Below are positions 46,914-56,100 of a DNA stretch of 64,000 nt, piece by piece; position 1 is the first letter of the stretch; each line of letters begins with the position of its first letter. This DNA is from Agrobacterium tumefaciens (lineage in GTDB: Bacteria; Pseudomonadota; Alphaproteobacteria; Rhizobiales; Rhizobiaceae): positions 806,001-870,000 of the forward strand of contig NZ_CP039889.1 in the NCBI RefSeq assembly GCF_005221325.1, read 5' to 3'. The notes below the pieces were generated by a model. The model was not told the DNA's origin, made no database searches, and saw only the letters and a list, made by a program, of their open reading frames with translations. The translations under genes were made by a program, and so were the position numbers.

Positions 46914-46936
46914 ACTGTAATATCATAACATGATCA
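46914..46936. promoter_or_regulatory. AT-rich candidate Zur-type site upstream of the COG0523 GTPase gene
   Basis: TGTAATATCATAACATGATC stands out as AT-rich and partly palindromic in a G+C-rich gap, about 110-130 bp before the GTPase start at 46,806. Alphaproteobacterial Zur sites are of related composition and control His-rich COG0523 genes. Symmetry is imperfect, so this is only a suggestion. Confidence 0.3.
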
Positions 46937-46992
46937 CGCTGCGAATACATAAACGCATCGCGGCACCAGCCTCTTGGTCCGGTTTCAGGTGA

Positions 46993-48159
46993 TCAGAATG
47001 TCGGGCGCGGGATCGGGATCGGCACATTGGCCAGCTCGCCCTTGGCAGCACCCTTGGTGGCATTGACCGCCACCGTCTCGCTGCCGGGAATGAGGCCGGC
47101 GTAGGAATATTCCGGCGGGCGGGTCATTTCCGTGACATAGGGCGAATGAATGACCATGCGGCCGGTTTCGTCACGGCTTTCGCTGCGCACCTTGGCGGCC
47201 TTCGGATTGCAGATATCGGCGCTGACGTCGTTGACGTCGCCGGTATCGCCATAGGGCGCCAGCGAGGCAAGCGAAACACCCTGCCCCGAAGGCGCGGTCA
47301 ATCCCATCTGCAGCAGATCGGCCGACTGGTCGGTTCGCCCGGCAAGGCTGTCCGCACCCAGCACGACGGTGATGACCGAACGGCCATTGCGCACGGCCGA
47401 TGACACCTGGTTGAAACCGGAAGCGCAGATGAAGCCGGTCTTCATGCCATCCGCGCCATCAAAGCGACCGACAAGCATATTGAAGTTGGCATAATTCTTC
47501 TTGCCGGTGGTGACACCCTCCAGCGAGAAATAATGGGCATATTCCGGGAATTCTCGCTTGATGATCAGTGCCAGAAGCGCAAGGTCGCGCGCCGTCGTAT
47601 ATTGCCCCTTACCGGGCAGGCCGTTGGCATTGATGTAGTGGGTGGAGCTCATGCCCAGCCGCTGCGCCTGCGCATTCATCTGCGCCACGAAATTGTCGCT
47701 GGTGCCGCCGATGGTTTCGGCGATGGCCACGGCGATGTCATTGGCGGACTTGATCAGCAGCAGCTTCAGCGCGCTATCCATCGTCAACTTCTGGCCGGGC
47801 TTGAAATACATTTTCGAGGCCGGCTGGTCGGCGGCCTTCTTGCTCATCACCACTTCCGTCTGCGGGCTGATCTTGCCGGCCTTCATCTGCGAAAAGGCGA
47901 TATAGGCGGTCATCAGCTTGGTCAGCGAAGCGGGATACCACTTGCGGAAGGCTTCCTGATGGGAAATCACCTTGCCGGTTTTGACGTCCACCACCATTTT
48001 CGGATTGGCATTGGCCACGGGCGCTACGGCGACGACGCCTGCGGTGACGATGGCAATGGCTGCGGAAAGCCGGCGTGCGGCGTTTGGCGATTTCACTGTG
48101 TTTGGCAAGGCTAGTCCTCGAATTCCCGTCTTCGGTCGGGGAATGGCAATATTCACCAT
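46993..48159 (-). CDS. D-alanyl-D-alanine carboxypeptidase (PBP5/DacA family)
   Basis: A 388-residue serine-type D,D-carboxypeptidase that trims peptidoglycan pentapeptides. The SxxK nucleophile is in YPASLTKLMTAYIAF (Ser78-Lys81), SxN in LLIKSANDIAVAIAET, and KTG in GMKTGFICASGFNQV. An N-terminal signal (LSAAIAIVTAGVVAVAPVANA) exports it. ATG 48159 follows AGGACATAT; the frame is open 27 bases further upstream. It is divergent from the amidohydrolase gene. Confidence 0.93.
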   Translation of the reverse strand: MVNIAIPRPKTGIRGLALPNTVKSPNAARRLSAAIAIVTAGVVAVAPVANANPKMVVDVKTGKVISHQEAFRKWYPASLTKLMTAYIAFSQMKAGKISPQTEVVMSKKAADQPASKMYFKPGQKLTMDSALKLLLIKSANDIAVAIAETIGGTSDNFVAQMNAQAQRLGMSSTHYINANGLPGKGQYTTARDLALLALIIKREFPEYAHYFSLEGVTTGKKNYANFNMLVGRFDGADGMKTGFICASGFNQVSSAVRNGRSVITVVLGADSLAGRTDQSADLLQMGLTAPSGQGVSLASLAPYGDTGDVNDVSADICNPKAAKVRSESRDETGRMVIHSPYVTEMTRPPEYSYAGLIPGSETVAVNATKGAAKGELANVPIPIPRPTF

Positions 48160-48272
48160 ATATGTCCTAGCAATGGCAAAGTACATTGATTACGTCAATT
48201 ATGCGGCGCACTATCCACCACGGAGGATGGGTTTTTACCACATGCCGCACCGATGAACCCAGGAATGAGCGA

Positions 48273-49436
48273 ATGCCGATTTTGAACAGAGCCGCCGAAC
48301 TTCAGCAGGAAGTAAGCGAATGGCGGCATCACCTGCATGAAAATCCCGAAATTCTCTATGACGTCGACAACACCGCGGCCTTCGTTGCGGAAAAGCTGAA
48401 ATCCTTCGGCGTTGACGAAATCGTGACCGGTCTTGGCCGCACCGGCGTCGTCGGCATCATCAGGGGCAATGTTCCAGGCAATCGCACCATCGGCTTCCGT
48501 GCGGATATGGACGCACTGCCCATTCTCGAGGAAACCGGCAAACCCTGGGCGTCAAAAACGGCTGGCGCCATGCATGCCTGCGGCCATGACGGCCACACCG
48601 CCATGCTGCTCGGCGCGGCCAAGTATCTTGCCGAGACCCGCAATTTCGCCGGCTCGATCGCCGTCATCTTCCAGCCCGCCGAAGAAGGTGGCGCTGGCGC
48701 GCTTGCGATGGTCGAGGATGGCCTGATGGAGCGTTTCGGCATCGACGAAGTCTATGGCATGCACAATATGCCAGGGATTCCGCTTGGCGCCTTCGCCGTC
48801 CGCAAGGGCGGCATCATGGCGGCGCCTGACAAATTCTCCATCACCGTCAAGGGCCGTGGCGGCCATGCGGCGCAGCCGCACCGCACCATCGACCCGATCG
48901 CCATCGGCGCACAGATCGTCGGCAACCTGCAGATGATCGCCTCGCGTAATGCCGATCCGATCCGGTCTGTGGTCGTGTCCGTCACCCGCTTTCACGCCGG
49001 CTCCAGCCACAACATCATTCCCAACGAAGCGCTGATCGCCGGCACGGTTCGTAGTCTCGATGAAACCGTGCGCGATCTCGCGCAGGAGCGGATCAAACAG
49101 ATGGCGGAAGGCATAGCACTTGCCAATGGTGCGGAAGCCGAGGTCGTCTATGAACGTTATTGCCCCGTCACCTTCAACCATTCCACCGAGACCGACCATG
49201 CCATCCGCGTGGCCCTTGATGTGGCGGGCGAACCGAATGTCGATCCCGATGTCGACCCCTCCATGGCAGGCGAGGATTTCTCCTTCATGCTGAAGGAAAG
49301 GCCGGGCTGCTTCATCTTCATCGGCAATGGCGACTCGGCCGGGCTCCACAATCCCGGCTACGACTTCAACGACGACGCCATCGCCTACGGCATTTCCTAC
49401 TGGGTGAAGCTGGCCGAACAGCGCCTGGCAAGCTGA
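48273..49436 (+). CDS. M20-family amidohydrolase (hippurate hydrolase-like)
   Basis: A 387-residue zinc-dependent M20D aminoacylase/amidohydrolase. The family motifs are WRHHLHENPEILYDV near the N-terminus, GFRADMDALPI, GAMHACGHDGHTAMLLGAAK (metal-binding His/Asp), FQPAEEGGAGALAMVEDGL, and YGMHNMPGIPLG. The dimerisation segment and C-terminal Glu region (PSMAGEDFSFML) follow. The exact substrate (hippurate, N-acyl amino acids or indole-acetyl conjugates) cannot be told. ATG 48273 follows AGGAATGAGCG. It lies directly upstream of the intron-bearing tRNA gene. Confidence 0.9.
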   Translation: MPILNRAAELQQEVSEWRHHLHENPEILYDVDNTAAFVAEKLKSFGVDEIVTGLGRTGVVGIIRGNVPGNRTIGFRADMDALPILEETGKPWASKTAGAMHACGHDGHTAMLLGAAKYLAETRNFAGSIAVIFQPAEEGGAGALAMVEDGLMERFGIDEVYGMHNMPGIPLGAFAVRKGGIMAAPDKFSITVKGRGGHAAQPHRTIDPIAIGAQIVGNLQMIASRNADPIRSVVVSVTRFHAGSSHNIIPNEALIAGTVRSLDETVRDLAQERIKQMAEGIALANGAEAEVVYERYCPVTFNHSTETDHAIRVALDVAGEPNVDPDVDPSMAGEDFSFMLKERPGCFIFIGNGDSAGLHNPGYDFNDDAIAYGISYWVKLAEQRLAS

Positions 49437-49531
49437 TCGCCTGATAACGCGCAGAAAGCCGAGGAAGAGATCGACCGCGATGAAGAACGCGGTTGATCCG
49501 CAGGCATCGTCAGGTTAAAGAGCAATTCAGT

Positions 49532-49844
49532 GTCCACGTAGCTCAGCAGGATAGAGCACAGGATTCCTAAGGAAAATTGGGGGTTGCGCCCGGAAACGAC
49601 GCAATCGATCTGCTCAAAGTCGGGGAAAGCTTCGCTGGTCTCCAGCATGCCAATCCCGAGCCAAGCTCCGGAGAAATCCGGTGAAGGTGTAGAGACTGGA
49701 TGGGCAGCACCTAAAGGCCGCAAGGTCCATGGTGAAGGGACAGTCCAGACCACGAACGTTCTGCCCGACAGCGGCAGGACGGCGGCGAAAGCCGAAGCGG
49801 TATGAATCCTGGGGTCGGAGGTTCGAATCCTCTCGTGGACACCA
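49532..49844 (+). tRNA. tRNA-Arg(CCU) interrupted by a group I intron
   Basis: The first exon (49,532-49,568) has acceptor GTCCACG, D-arm GCTC/GAGC and anticodon stem CAGGA, ending TTCCT. The second exon (49,805-49,844) continues AATCCTG, with T-arm GGAGGTTCGAATCCTC and acceptor CGTGGAC, then A and encoded CCA. The anticodon loop is TTCCTAA, so the anticodon is CCU and the intron sits straight after it. The acceptor halves pair exactly. The joined tRNA is 77 nt including CCA. Confidence 0.96.
49569..49804 (+). ncRNA. Group I self-splicing intron, 236 nt
   Basis: The intron starts after the last U of the CCU anticodon and ends in G (49,804), matching the group I U...G rule. The conserved cores are present: GTGTAGAGACT (49,687-49,697) and AAGGGACAGTCC (49,735-49,746), which can pair through GACT/AGTC as P7. 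No open reading frame for a homing endonuclease is inside. Agrobacterium tRNA-Arg(CCU) introns of this kind are known to splice in vitro. Confidence 0.93.
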
Positions 49845-50153
49845 AAAATCCTGAAAATATTTCCATTAAGTGGTTGTAAACAATACATTATTTCACTTCT
49901 CGAGGAGAGCGGCGCTCCTTACCTCACCGCCCGTTGTTACTGTCGATTCTATTGCGAAACCTGTGATGGCTCCCTCACCGGTTCAGGTATCAAGCGCTTC
50001 GCAATCGAGACGCTAACGGAGGACACCGGCTTCACGCCGCCGCTGTCCGTCGCATTATTTTTATATGACAAAGTCCCAAAGGACATGTCCTGCTCGTCTA
50101 AACTACGAGAGGGAATTTGCACGTTCCGTTTCTCGGTGTGAGGAGAACATCTG
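49845..50153. other. 309-bp gap without a recognised gene between tRNA-Arg and the accessory block
   Basis: No convincing coding region is found. The stretch is somewhat AT-rich at both ends (for example ATTATTTTTATATGACAAAG at 50,055-50,074) and includes a minus-strand open frame that overlaps the next gene. GAGGAGAACATCTG at its end serves as the ribosome-binding site for the gene at 50,154. The presence of a tRNA 3' end at its left border makes it a candidate island junction. I see no integrase or direct repeat of the tRNA end in the window. Confidence 0.5.
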
Positions 50154-50612
50154 ATGTATCTGACCAGGGAATCTGAGATCGCAATCGGTATTCTGACCAA
50201 CTTTGTCCATGAAGCGGAGGAAGCCCATACGACGGGGAAGCTGGCGCATCGGCTTGGGGTCACAAAAGATCATGCCGCGAGGGTGGTTGCCATTCTCGTC
50301 AGAAACGGGTTGCTGCAGAGCAGGCGGGGGCGGACAGGCGGGGTCGTTCTCAATGTCGATCCGGAAAGTCTTTCAGTGGGCATGATCCTGCGGGCAACGC
50401 AGCCGGTTCTCGTCCGGCGACCGCGCACGCGCAACGCCAATCCTTCCGGCACCACGGGTATTTTCCACATGCTGGCGGAAGCAACCTCCGACTATTTCAT
50501 CGAACTTGCGGACGCCTGCAAGATTACCGATGTCGTTCCGACAGAAATCGGCAATTCGCAGTGTCGCAGCCGGCGATTGGTGCCACCAGTGCCAATCCCC
50601 GGGAGAGACTGA
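50154..50612 (+). CDS. Rrf2-family transcriptional regulator (first of a pair)
   Basis: A 152-residue winged-helix regulator of the Rrf2 type. The start MYLTRESEIAIGILTNFVHE is the family N-terminus. The recognition region reads TGKLAHRLGVTKDHAARVVA (about residues 24-43), then LVRNGLLQSRRGRTGGVVLN is the wing. The Cys-x5-7-Cys-x5-Cys cluster ligands of IscR/NsrR are not visible; only two Cys are found, near residues 123 and 137, so an Fe-S cofactor of the standard kind is unlikely. It lies 54 bp before panD and probably shares its transcript. Confidence 0.86.
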   Translation: MYLTRESEIAIGILTNFVHEAEEAHTTGKLAHRLGVTKDHAARVVAILVRNGLLQSRRGRTGGVVLNVDPESLSVGMILRATQPVLVRRPRTRNANPSGTTGIFHMLAEATSDYFIELADACKITDVVPTEIGNSQCRSRRLVPPVPIPGRD

Positions 50613-50666
50613 GGCTGTCAGCCGGTCGCATGCGACAATTTGAAATCATGTTGAGGAGAGTCGCAT

Positions 50667-51134
50667 TTGATACGCATCGTCAGAGCCAAGCTGCACGGCA
50701 TCACCGTAACGGGAGCCGATCTCGATTATCACGGGTCCATCACGCTTGATCCCGAGCATTGTGACCTTGCCGGGATCAGACCTCTGGAATTCGTCGATAT
50801 CTGGAACAAGCAGAGCGGCGCCAGAATTTCGACCTATGTGATTTTCGGCGAAGCCGGATCGAAATGCTGCATCCTGAACGGTGCTGCGGCGCGCACCTGC
50901 CAGCGTGGCGATCAGGTCATCATATGCTCGTCGTCTTACGTTGAGGAGACGGCGCTTTATGACACCGCTCCGATGGTGCTCACCTTCACGCCGAAAAACG
51001 ATGTGAAGGACGTTCTGCGTTATCGCGTCAAGGAAACGGCGCGGCGTCCCTTCGACTTCTTTATCGAAACCCTGCCACACGCAGAAAACTCCGATATGGA
51101 AGACGAAAGCGTTGCTGATCGCGCCATTGCCTGA
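50667..51134 (+). CDS. panD: L-aspartate 1-decarboxylase (PanD) inside the biosynthetic block
   Basis: A 155-residue pyruvoyl enzyme making beta-alanine from aspartate. The N-terminus reads [20 protein letters not shown] with the catalytic Lys near residue 8. The self-cleavage pair is Gly-Ser in YHGS, whose Ser becomes the pyruvoyl group. GARISTYVI contains the Arg and Tyr ligands, and LNGAAAR the Asn. About 30 residues extend beyond the usual 126, rich in acidic groups. It uses TTG 50667 with GAGGAGAG upstream. It may supply beta-alanine for CoA (phosphopantetheine arms) or as a building block. Confidence 0.88.
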   Translation: MIRIVRAKLHGITVTGADLDYHGSITLDPEHCDLAGIRPLEFVDIWNKQSGARISTYVIFGEAGSKCCILNGAAARTCQRGDQVIICSSSYVEETALYDTAPMVLTFTPKNDVKDVLRYRVKETARRPFDFFIETLPHAENSDMEDESVADRAIA

Positions 51135-51167
51135 AAAGCGCGCTGATGTTCCGTCAATGAGGCACGC

Positions 51168-51689
51168 CTAGCTACGGGTGCCAGACCGCCAGGCGACCAG
51201 AGGTTCCGGCCGGACATCGCCCGCCAGAGAGACCGTGGCCTGTTGGCTTGAAGCCAGCAGGCCACAATCAAGACAGCTCACACGCAGGTTGCTTTCAGGA
51301 GCGATCAAATCGGCAATCGTGAAGCGATCGAGAAGACGGGCAAAAAATGACGAGGTCGTCGAGACGATACGGCCGAGGAATGCTTCGGTTTCCGATTGAG
51401 GTGATGAAAGGGCGTCTGCGCCCTCCCCAAGCAATTCGGGCTGTACCAGCCGCAACACCTCGGTCAGTTTCACCGTCTGCGGGTCCCTTGCCAGTTTCAG
51501 ACCGCCGCCAGGGCCCCGCTCGCTCTGCAGCAGACCGTTTCGCGCGAGCAACGCGACAACCTGATAGGTATGGTCTTTCGTCGCACCGATTTCCTGCGCG
51601 ACCTTTTGAACCGATACGATTTCGCTCTCCTGCCGCGCGCATACCGCAAGAATGCCAAAGGCGATTTCAGTCTGCCGTTTCAGATGCAT
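51168..51689 (-). CDS. Rrf2-family transcriptional regulator (second of a pair)
   Basis: A 173-residue Rrf2-type regulator homologous to the one at 50,154. The N-terminus MHLKRQTEIAFGILAVCARQ lines up with it, and KVAQEIGATKDHTYQVVALL is the helix-turn-helix. LLQSERGPGGGLKLARDP is the wing. The Cys residues are one near residue 17 and a CLDC pair near the C-terminus, not the canonical cluster triad. The gene lies downstream of the MATE exporter on the same strand. It is convergent with panD. Confidence 0.86.
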   Translation of the reverse strand: MHLKRQTEIAFGILAVCARQESEIVSVQKVAQEIGATKDHTYQVVALLARNGLLQSERGPGGGLKLARDPQTVKLTEVLRLVQPELLGEGADALSSPQSETEAFLGRIVSTTSSFFARLLDRFTIADLIAPESNLRVSCLDCGLLASSQQATVSLAGDVRPEPLVAWRSGTRS

Positions 51690-51774
51690 TGCTTATGAAC
51701 GTCCTTATGGCGAGTGTAGGGATCGCCGACCCAGTGCTCAGACTACCGTGTTACATCGCGTCATTCAATTGTTC

Positions 51775-51794
51775 CATGCCGGCCATCCGGCATG
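51775..51794. terminator. Hairpin after the NRPS/PKS operon
   Basis: CATGCCGG (51,775-51,782) and CCGGCATG (51,787-51,794) form a perfect 8-bp stem with a CCAT loop, directly after the MATE stop codon. No T run follows in either direction, so it could equally be a REP-type unit. Confidence 0.4.
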
Positions 51795-51803
51795 ATGGAT
51801 GCT

Positions 51804-53165
51804 TCAGCCCGCCTCATGCCTCGCCCCGCGTGAGAGCCAGCGATGCAGGAACAGACTGCCCTTTATGGTCTCCTCGATAATCAGCGACAACCATACACCC
51901 GTCACTCCGAGATTGAGGAACAGGCAGAAGAACCAGGCCGTGGAAAGGCCAAGCCCCCATGTCACGGTCAGGCTGACGAAAACCGGCCAGCGGACATCGC
52001 CCACCGCCCGCAGCGATTGAAAGAGGATCGTATTGAATGCAAATCCCGGCTGAATAAATATCGTCAGAAAAAGCAGGCTGCCGCATAATTCTATCACCGC
52101 GGGATTGTCGGTGAACAACCTGACATAAGGAACCGATGCGAGCCAGATCAGTGTGGCGATGGACGTCGTCGCGGCCGCCGCAAGGCTTGCGGACCGGAGC
52201 GCCTGGCTGGTCGCCGCCTCAAGCCGCCGTTCACCGAAGCGATAACCGATCAGGACCTCATTGCTCTGGCTGATTGCCATGACGACAACGATCAGAAATG
52301 CCATGGCCAGCATCGTATAGGTGCGGCCCAGAACGGCCTCGACACCAAATCTGGCAGCCAGCCCCAAAAGAATGATCTGGTAAAAACTGTAGGCAATGTA
52401 GTCGGTCACGCTCGGCAAGGCGATTGCGATCATCCGGCGGGCCGTCGCAAGACGCGCGATCGTATCGGCAAATGAGAACCGCAACCCCAGTTTCCGCATG
52501 AGAACCGGTGTCAGAACGGCGGTAGTCAGCACGCGAATACTGAAGGTGCCAAGTGCAGCACCCTTCACGCCCATACCCGGCAAAGGCCCGACCCCGAGAA
52601 TGAGAATCCATTCGGCGAGAAGGTAAAATGCAGACACGCCCACCCCGAATGCCAGGATCAACCTGCTGTGGCCGAATGCGCGCAGACAGGCAAGCCCGGC
52701 GGCTGTGAAGCCGTTAAAGACCATGCCAACAGCGACGATGTTCAGGTAGAGGCCTGCCTCATCATTCAGCGAGGTCGATCCCGCCAGCTGTTCAAGCACG
52801 AAGGGGCCGGCAACGAGCAATGACAGGCCAAGCGCCAGCCCGACAAGCGTGTTGGTCAATAGCGCCACCGCCACCACCTGCCGCGCCGCCTCCACCTCTC
52901 CCCGGCCGAGATGCCGGGAGATGACGATGACCGCGCCGATGCCGACCAGCCCCGACAATTCGAAAGCGATCATCATCACCTGTTTGGCGACGGCAACGGC
53001 TGCCGCTGCTTCTGCAGAATAGGCGCTGATTATCGCGGTATCGGCCAGATTGACGAAGAAGCTCAACAGCGAATGAAGCAGGAGCGGAAAGCTCAGCTGA
53101 AACAGGGTGGGCTTGCCGTGCGCATTGAAGTCTTCTTTATCGGCGGTTGCGGCGCCCTGTTCCAT
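51804..53165 (-). CDS. MATE-family exporter (efflux of the biosynthetic product)
   Basis: A 453-residue membrane protein with about 12 helices. The N-terminus reads LFQLSFPLLLHSLLSFFVNL and ADTAIISAYSAEAAAAVAVA, the start of a MATE transporter. GAVIVISRHLGRGEVEAARQ is the inter-helix loop. AISQSNEVLIGYRFGERRLE begins the second MATE domain. The MATE family exchanges drugs or metabolites with Na+ or H+. It begins 31 bp after the NRPS stop and uses ATG 53165 preceded by AGGATCACCGCC. As the last gene of the operon it is the obvious exporter. Confidence 0.9.
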   Translation of the reverse strand: MEQGAATADKEDFNAHGKPTLFQLSFPLLLHSLLSFFVNLADTAIISAYSAEAAAAVAVAKQVMMIAFELSGLVGIGAVIVISRHLGRGEVEAARQVVAVALLTNTLVGLALGLSLLVAGPFVLEQLAGSTSLNDEAGLYLNIVAVGMVFNGFTAAGLACLRAFGHSRLILAFGVGVSAFYLLAEWILILGVGPLPGMGVKGAALGTFSIRVLTTAVLTPVLMRKLGLRFSFADTIARLATARRMIAIALPSVTDYIAYSFYQIILLGLAARFGVEAVLGRTYTMLAMAFLIVVVMAISQSNEVLIGYRFGERRLEAATSQALRSASLAAAATTSIATLIWLASVPYVRLFTDNPAVIELCGSLLFLTIFIQPGFAFNTILFQSLRAVGDVRWPVFVSLTVTWGLGLSTAWFFCLFLNLGVTGVWLSLIIEETIKGSLFLHRWLSRGARHEAG

Positions 53166-53196
53166 GGCGGTGATCCTGACAGACTTTATGGGCAGG

Positions 53197-56100
53197 TCAG
53201 GCGAAATTGCCTGACCTGATGCGCCGCTGCAATTGCCGTTCACGCCCCTTGCCCCTGGTGTCGCTTCGCCCACGCGCACTCTCCGACGGTTCGGCTTTGC
53301 CGTGCTGCAAATCCATGATGTGGCCGGCCAGCGTTTCCAGTGTCGGGAAACGGAAGAAATCCGTGACTTCCAGCTCAATGCCAAGAGCATCGCGCACCCT
53401 GGCAGGCATGGCGACGATCAGGAGGGAATCGCCTCCCAGCTCGAAAAAATTGTCGTTGACGCCAATATCCTCGCGCTTCAGCATCTTCTGCCAGAGAACG
53501 TGGAGGGCCTGTTCGACACTGTTCGCCGGAGAAGTGATTTCGGAAGCCGCCCGTTCCGAGCGATCCGGCAGCGGCAGACGCTTGCGATCCACTTTGCCAT
53601 TCGCATTCATCGGAAACTCTTCCAGAAGAATGAAATGCGAAGGCACCATGTAACGCGGCAACCGAGCCGAAAGCGCCCTGCTGAGCCGGATACCGATTGC
53701 ACCCTTGTCGACCTTGCCGGAGCGATCCTCAAGGAGAACATAGGCCAGAAGCTGCTCCTTGTTCGCATCGAGCAGAACCAGAACCTGATCGACCCCCTCT
53801 TCTTCCTGAAGCAGGCTCTCGATTTCTCCAACCTCGATGCGATAGCCGCGCAATTTGATCTGGAAGTCGGTTCGTCCAACGAATTCCAGATTGCCGTCCG
53901 GCCTGCGCACGACAAGGTCACCGGTTTTGTAAAGGCGGGAGCCCGGCGCAAATGCCCGGTCATAGGGATCGGGAACGAATTTTTCGGCCGCAAGCGCCGG
54001 CCGGTCCCAGTAGCCACGGCTGAGGCTTATGCCACCAATGTGCAGCTCTCCCGGCACGCCTTCGGGAACGGGATCCATATAGGCATCGAGGACAAGGAAC
54101 GAGGTGTTATCCAGGCGGCCGCCGATCGGCACCTTGCCGCTTCTGGAATGTGCCTCCTCCACCAGCAATGCACCAGCCCAGATCGTCGTCTCGGTCGGGC
54201 CATAGACATTCCAGAGAGAACCGATCTTTTGAAGGAGCCGGCCGGCGAGCTGGGCATCGAGAGCTTCGCCACCGCATAGTCCGGTGAGGGATTTTTTTCC
54301 TTCCCAGCCGCTGTCCAGCAGCATTCTCCATGTGGCGGGGGTCGCTTGAAAATGCGAAATATCATATTCGCCGATTGTCCTTCCCAGCTTCTCGGGTTGA
54401 AGCAGAAGGTCCGGTTCGCGCATGACGGCCGTGGCACCGACGCTCAATGGCCAGAGCATTTCCAGAACGGAGATGTCGAATGCCGGCGTCGTCACCGAGA
54501 GCATCCGGTCTCCAGCCCCTATACCGGGGTGGCGCGCCATGGACTGGAACTGATTGAGCAGGCCCGTATGCGTAATCGGCACTCCCTTGGGTCGCCCCGT
54601 GCTGCCGCTTGTGTAGAGAATATAGATGTCACTGTTATCAGGCATTGCCGGAAGCCGGGCTTCCGGCTGATCCGCAAGATGATGAACAGGATCGATGCAG
54701 GCAATGCCAGGGAAAAGCCCCGCATTGTCAGTCAGCACCAGAACCGCTGCGGCATCCTCCAGCACGTAACCGATCCTGTCTGCCGGGTGGCGCGGATCGA
54801 TCGGAACATAGACCGCACCCGCCTTTATGATCGCAAGGAAAGATATGATGCAGCTCGCCTGCCCCGGCAGCGAAACCGCCACGCGCATTCCCGGTTTCAC
54901 CGGTCTGCCCAGTGTCAGAAGCGCTCTTGCGAGATTATTCGACGCCTCTTCGAGCTGACTATACGTCCAGCTCCTGTCCAGGCATTCAATGGCAATCTTC
55001 TCGGGATGGAGACGTGCCGCGCCGCTTATCAGGTCGTGCACGCCCTTGACCGGGAGAGGCCGCGCCACGAGCGCGCCCGCCGACAGAAGACCTTCACGCT
55101 CGCCGGCGGAGATATATTCGAAGGTCGGCAGAAGCGCGTCGGGGGAAGTAACGACCGACCGCAGCAGGTTTTCAAAATGCTCCAGCTGTCGCTCCATTCG
55201 CACCGACTCGAACCGGCCGGACCGGTACTCGACGGTGACGAGCGCGCCCGATGCGCGCTCCATGATCATCCAGCTCATGTCGAGCTTTGCTTCCGCGACC
55301 GGTATCGCTTCCTGCCGTACCCGCAGGCCGGCATTGCCCAGATCGAAGCCCTGCGCATTCTGCTGCCTGTAGCCCTGGGTCTGGACCTGAAAGGAAATCT
55401 GGAATGGCGAATTTTCCACCCCTTCGCGGTTGCTGCCCAGCACATCCATCAACTCCGCAAAGGGATAGTCCTGATGCTCCAGAGCATTGGCGAAGTCTTC
55501 CTGTATACGTCTCGCCCAGTCCCGGAATGACATGGCCGGGCTGAGATCATTGCGCAACACGATTGTATTGGTGAACAGGCCAATCAATCCTGCCAAATCG
55601 GGATCGCTCCGACCGGCAACGGGTACGCATACGGCAAGGTCACGGCGACCGGTATAACGGTGGTGCAAAAGCTGGAAAACGGCGGCGAACACCACAAAGG
55701 TCGTCGTACCGAGCCTAGCGGCCAGACCTGACACTTCCGCCATCAGATCCTGCGAAACCTCCTTCACCAGCGTTTCGCTGGCCATGTCAGCCGTTTCATG
55801 GCGGGGATAGTCGGCTGGAAACTCCTGCGGCTCAAGATTTTGCAGCCGATTGACCCAGTATTGTTTTTGCCGCTCGTAATCCTTCGTGCGGGACCATTTT
55901 TGCCTGGCGCGGACAAAGTCGCCATAGGATTGCGGCAAGGGATCGAGGACAGGTTCCTGACCATTTGTCACCGCGGCATAACACAACGAAAATTCGCGCA
56001 TCAGAATGCCGCGGGACCATCCGTCGGCAACCGTGTGGTGAAAAACGAAGACGAGAATATGCTCGTTTTGTCCAAGCTGCAGAAGATGCGTGCGCATCAG

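Noticed and set aside
49949..50263. A 104-codon minus-strand frame between tRNA-Arg and the first Rrf2 gene
   Set aside because: It overlaps the start of the Rrf2 gene, has no recognisable domain and no ribosome-binding site. It was considered as a degraded integrase, but no motif supports that.
51775..51794. A certain rho-independent terminator at the end of the NRPS operon
   Set aside because: The stem is perfect, but there is no T run, so it was entered only as a low-confidence hairpin.
53233..54279. Open plus-strand frames inside the NRPS and PKS genes (also 54,346-55,530 and 61,046-62,290)
   Set aside because: They run antisense to well-defined catalytic domains and contain no family features.
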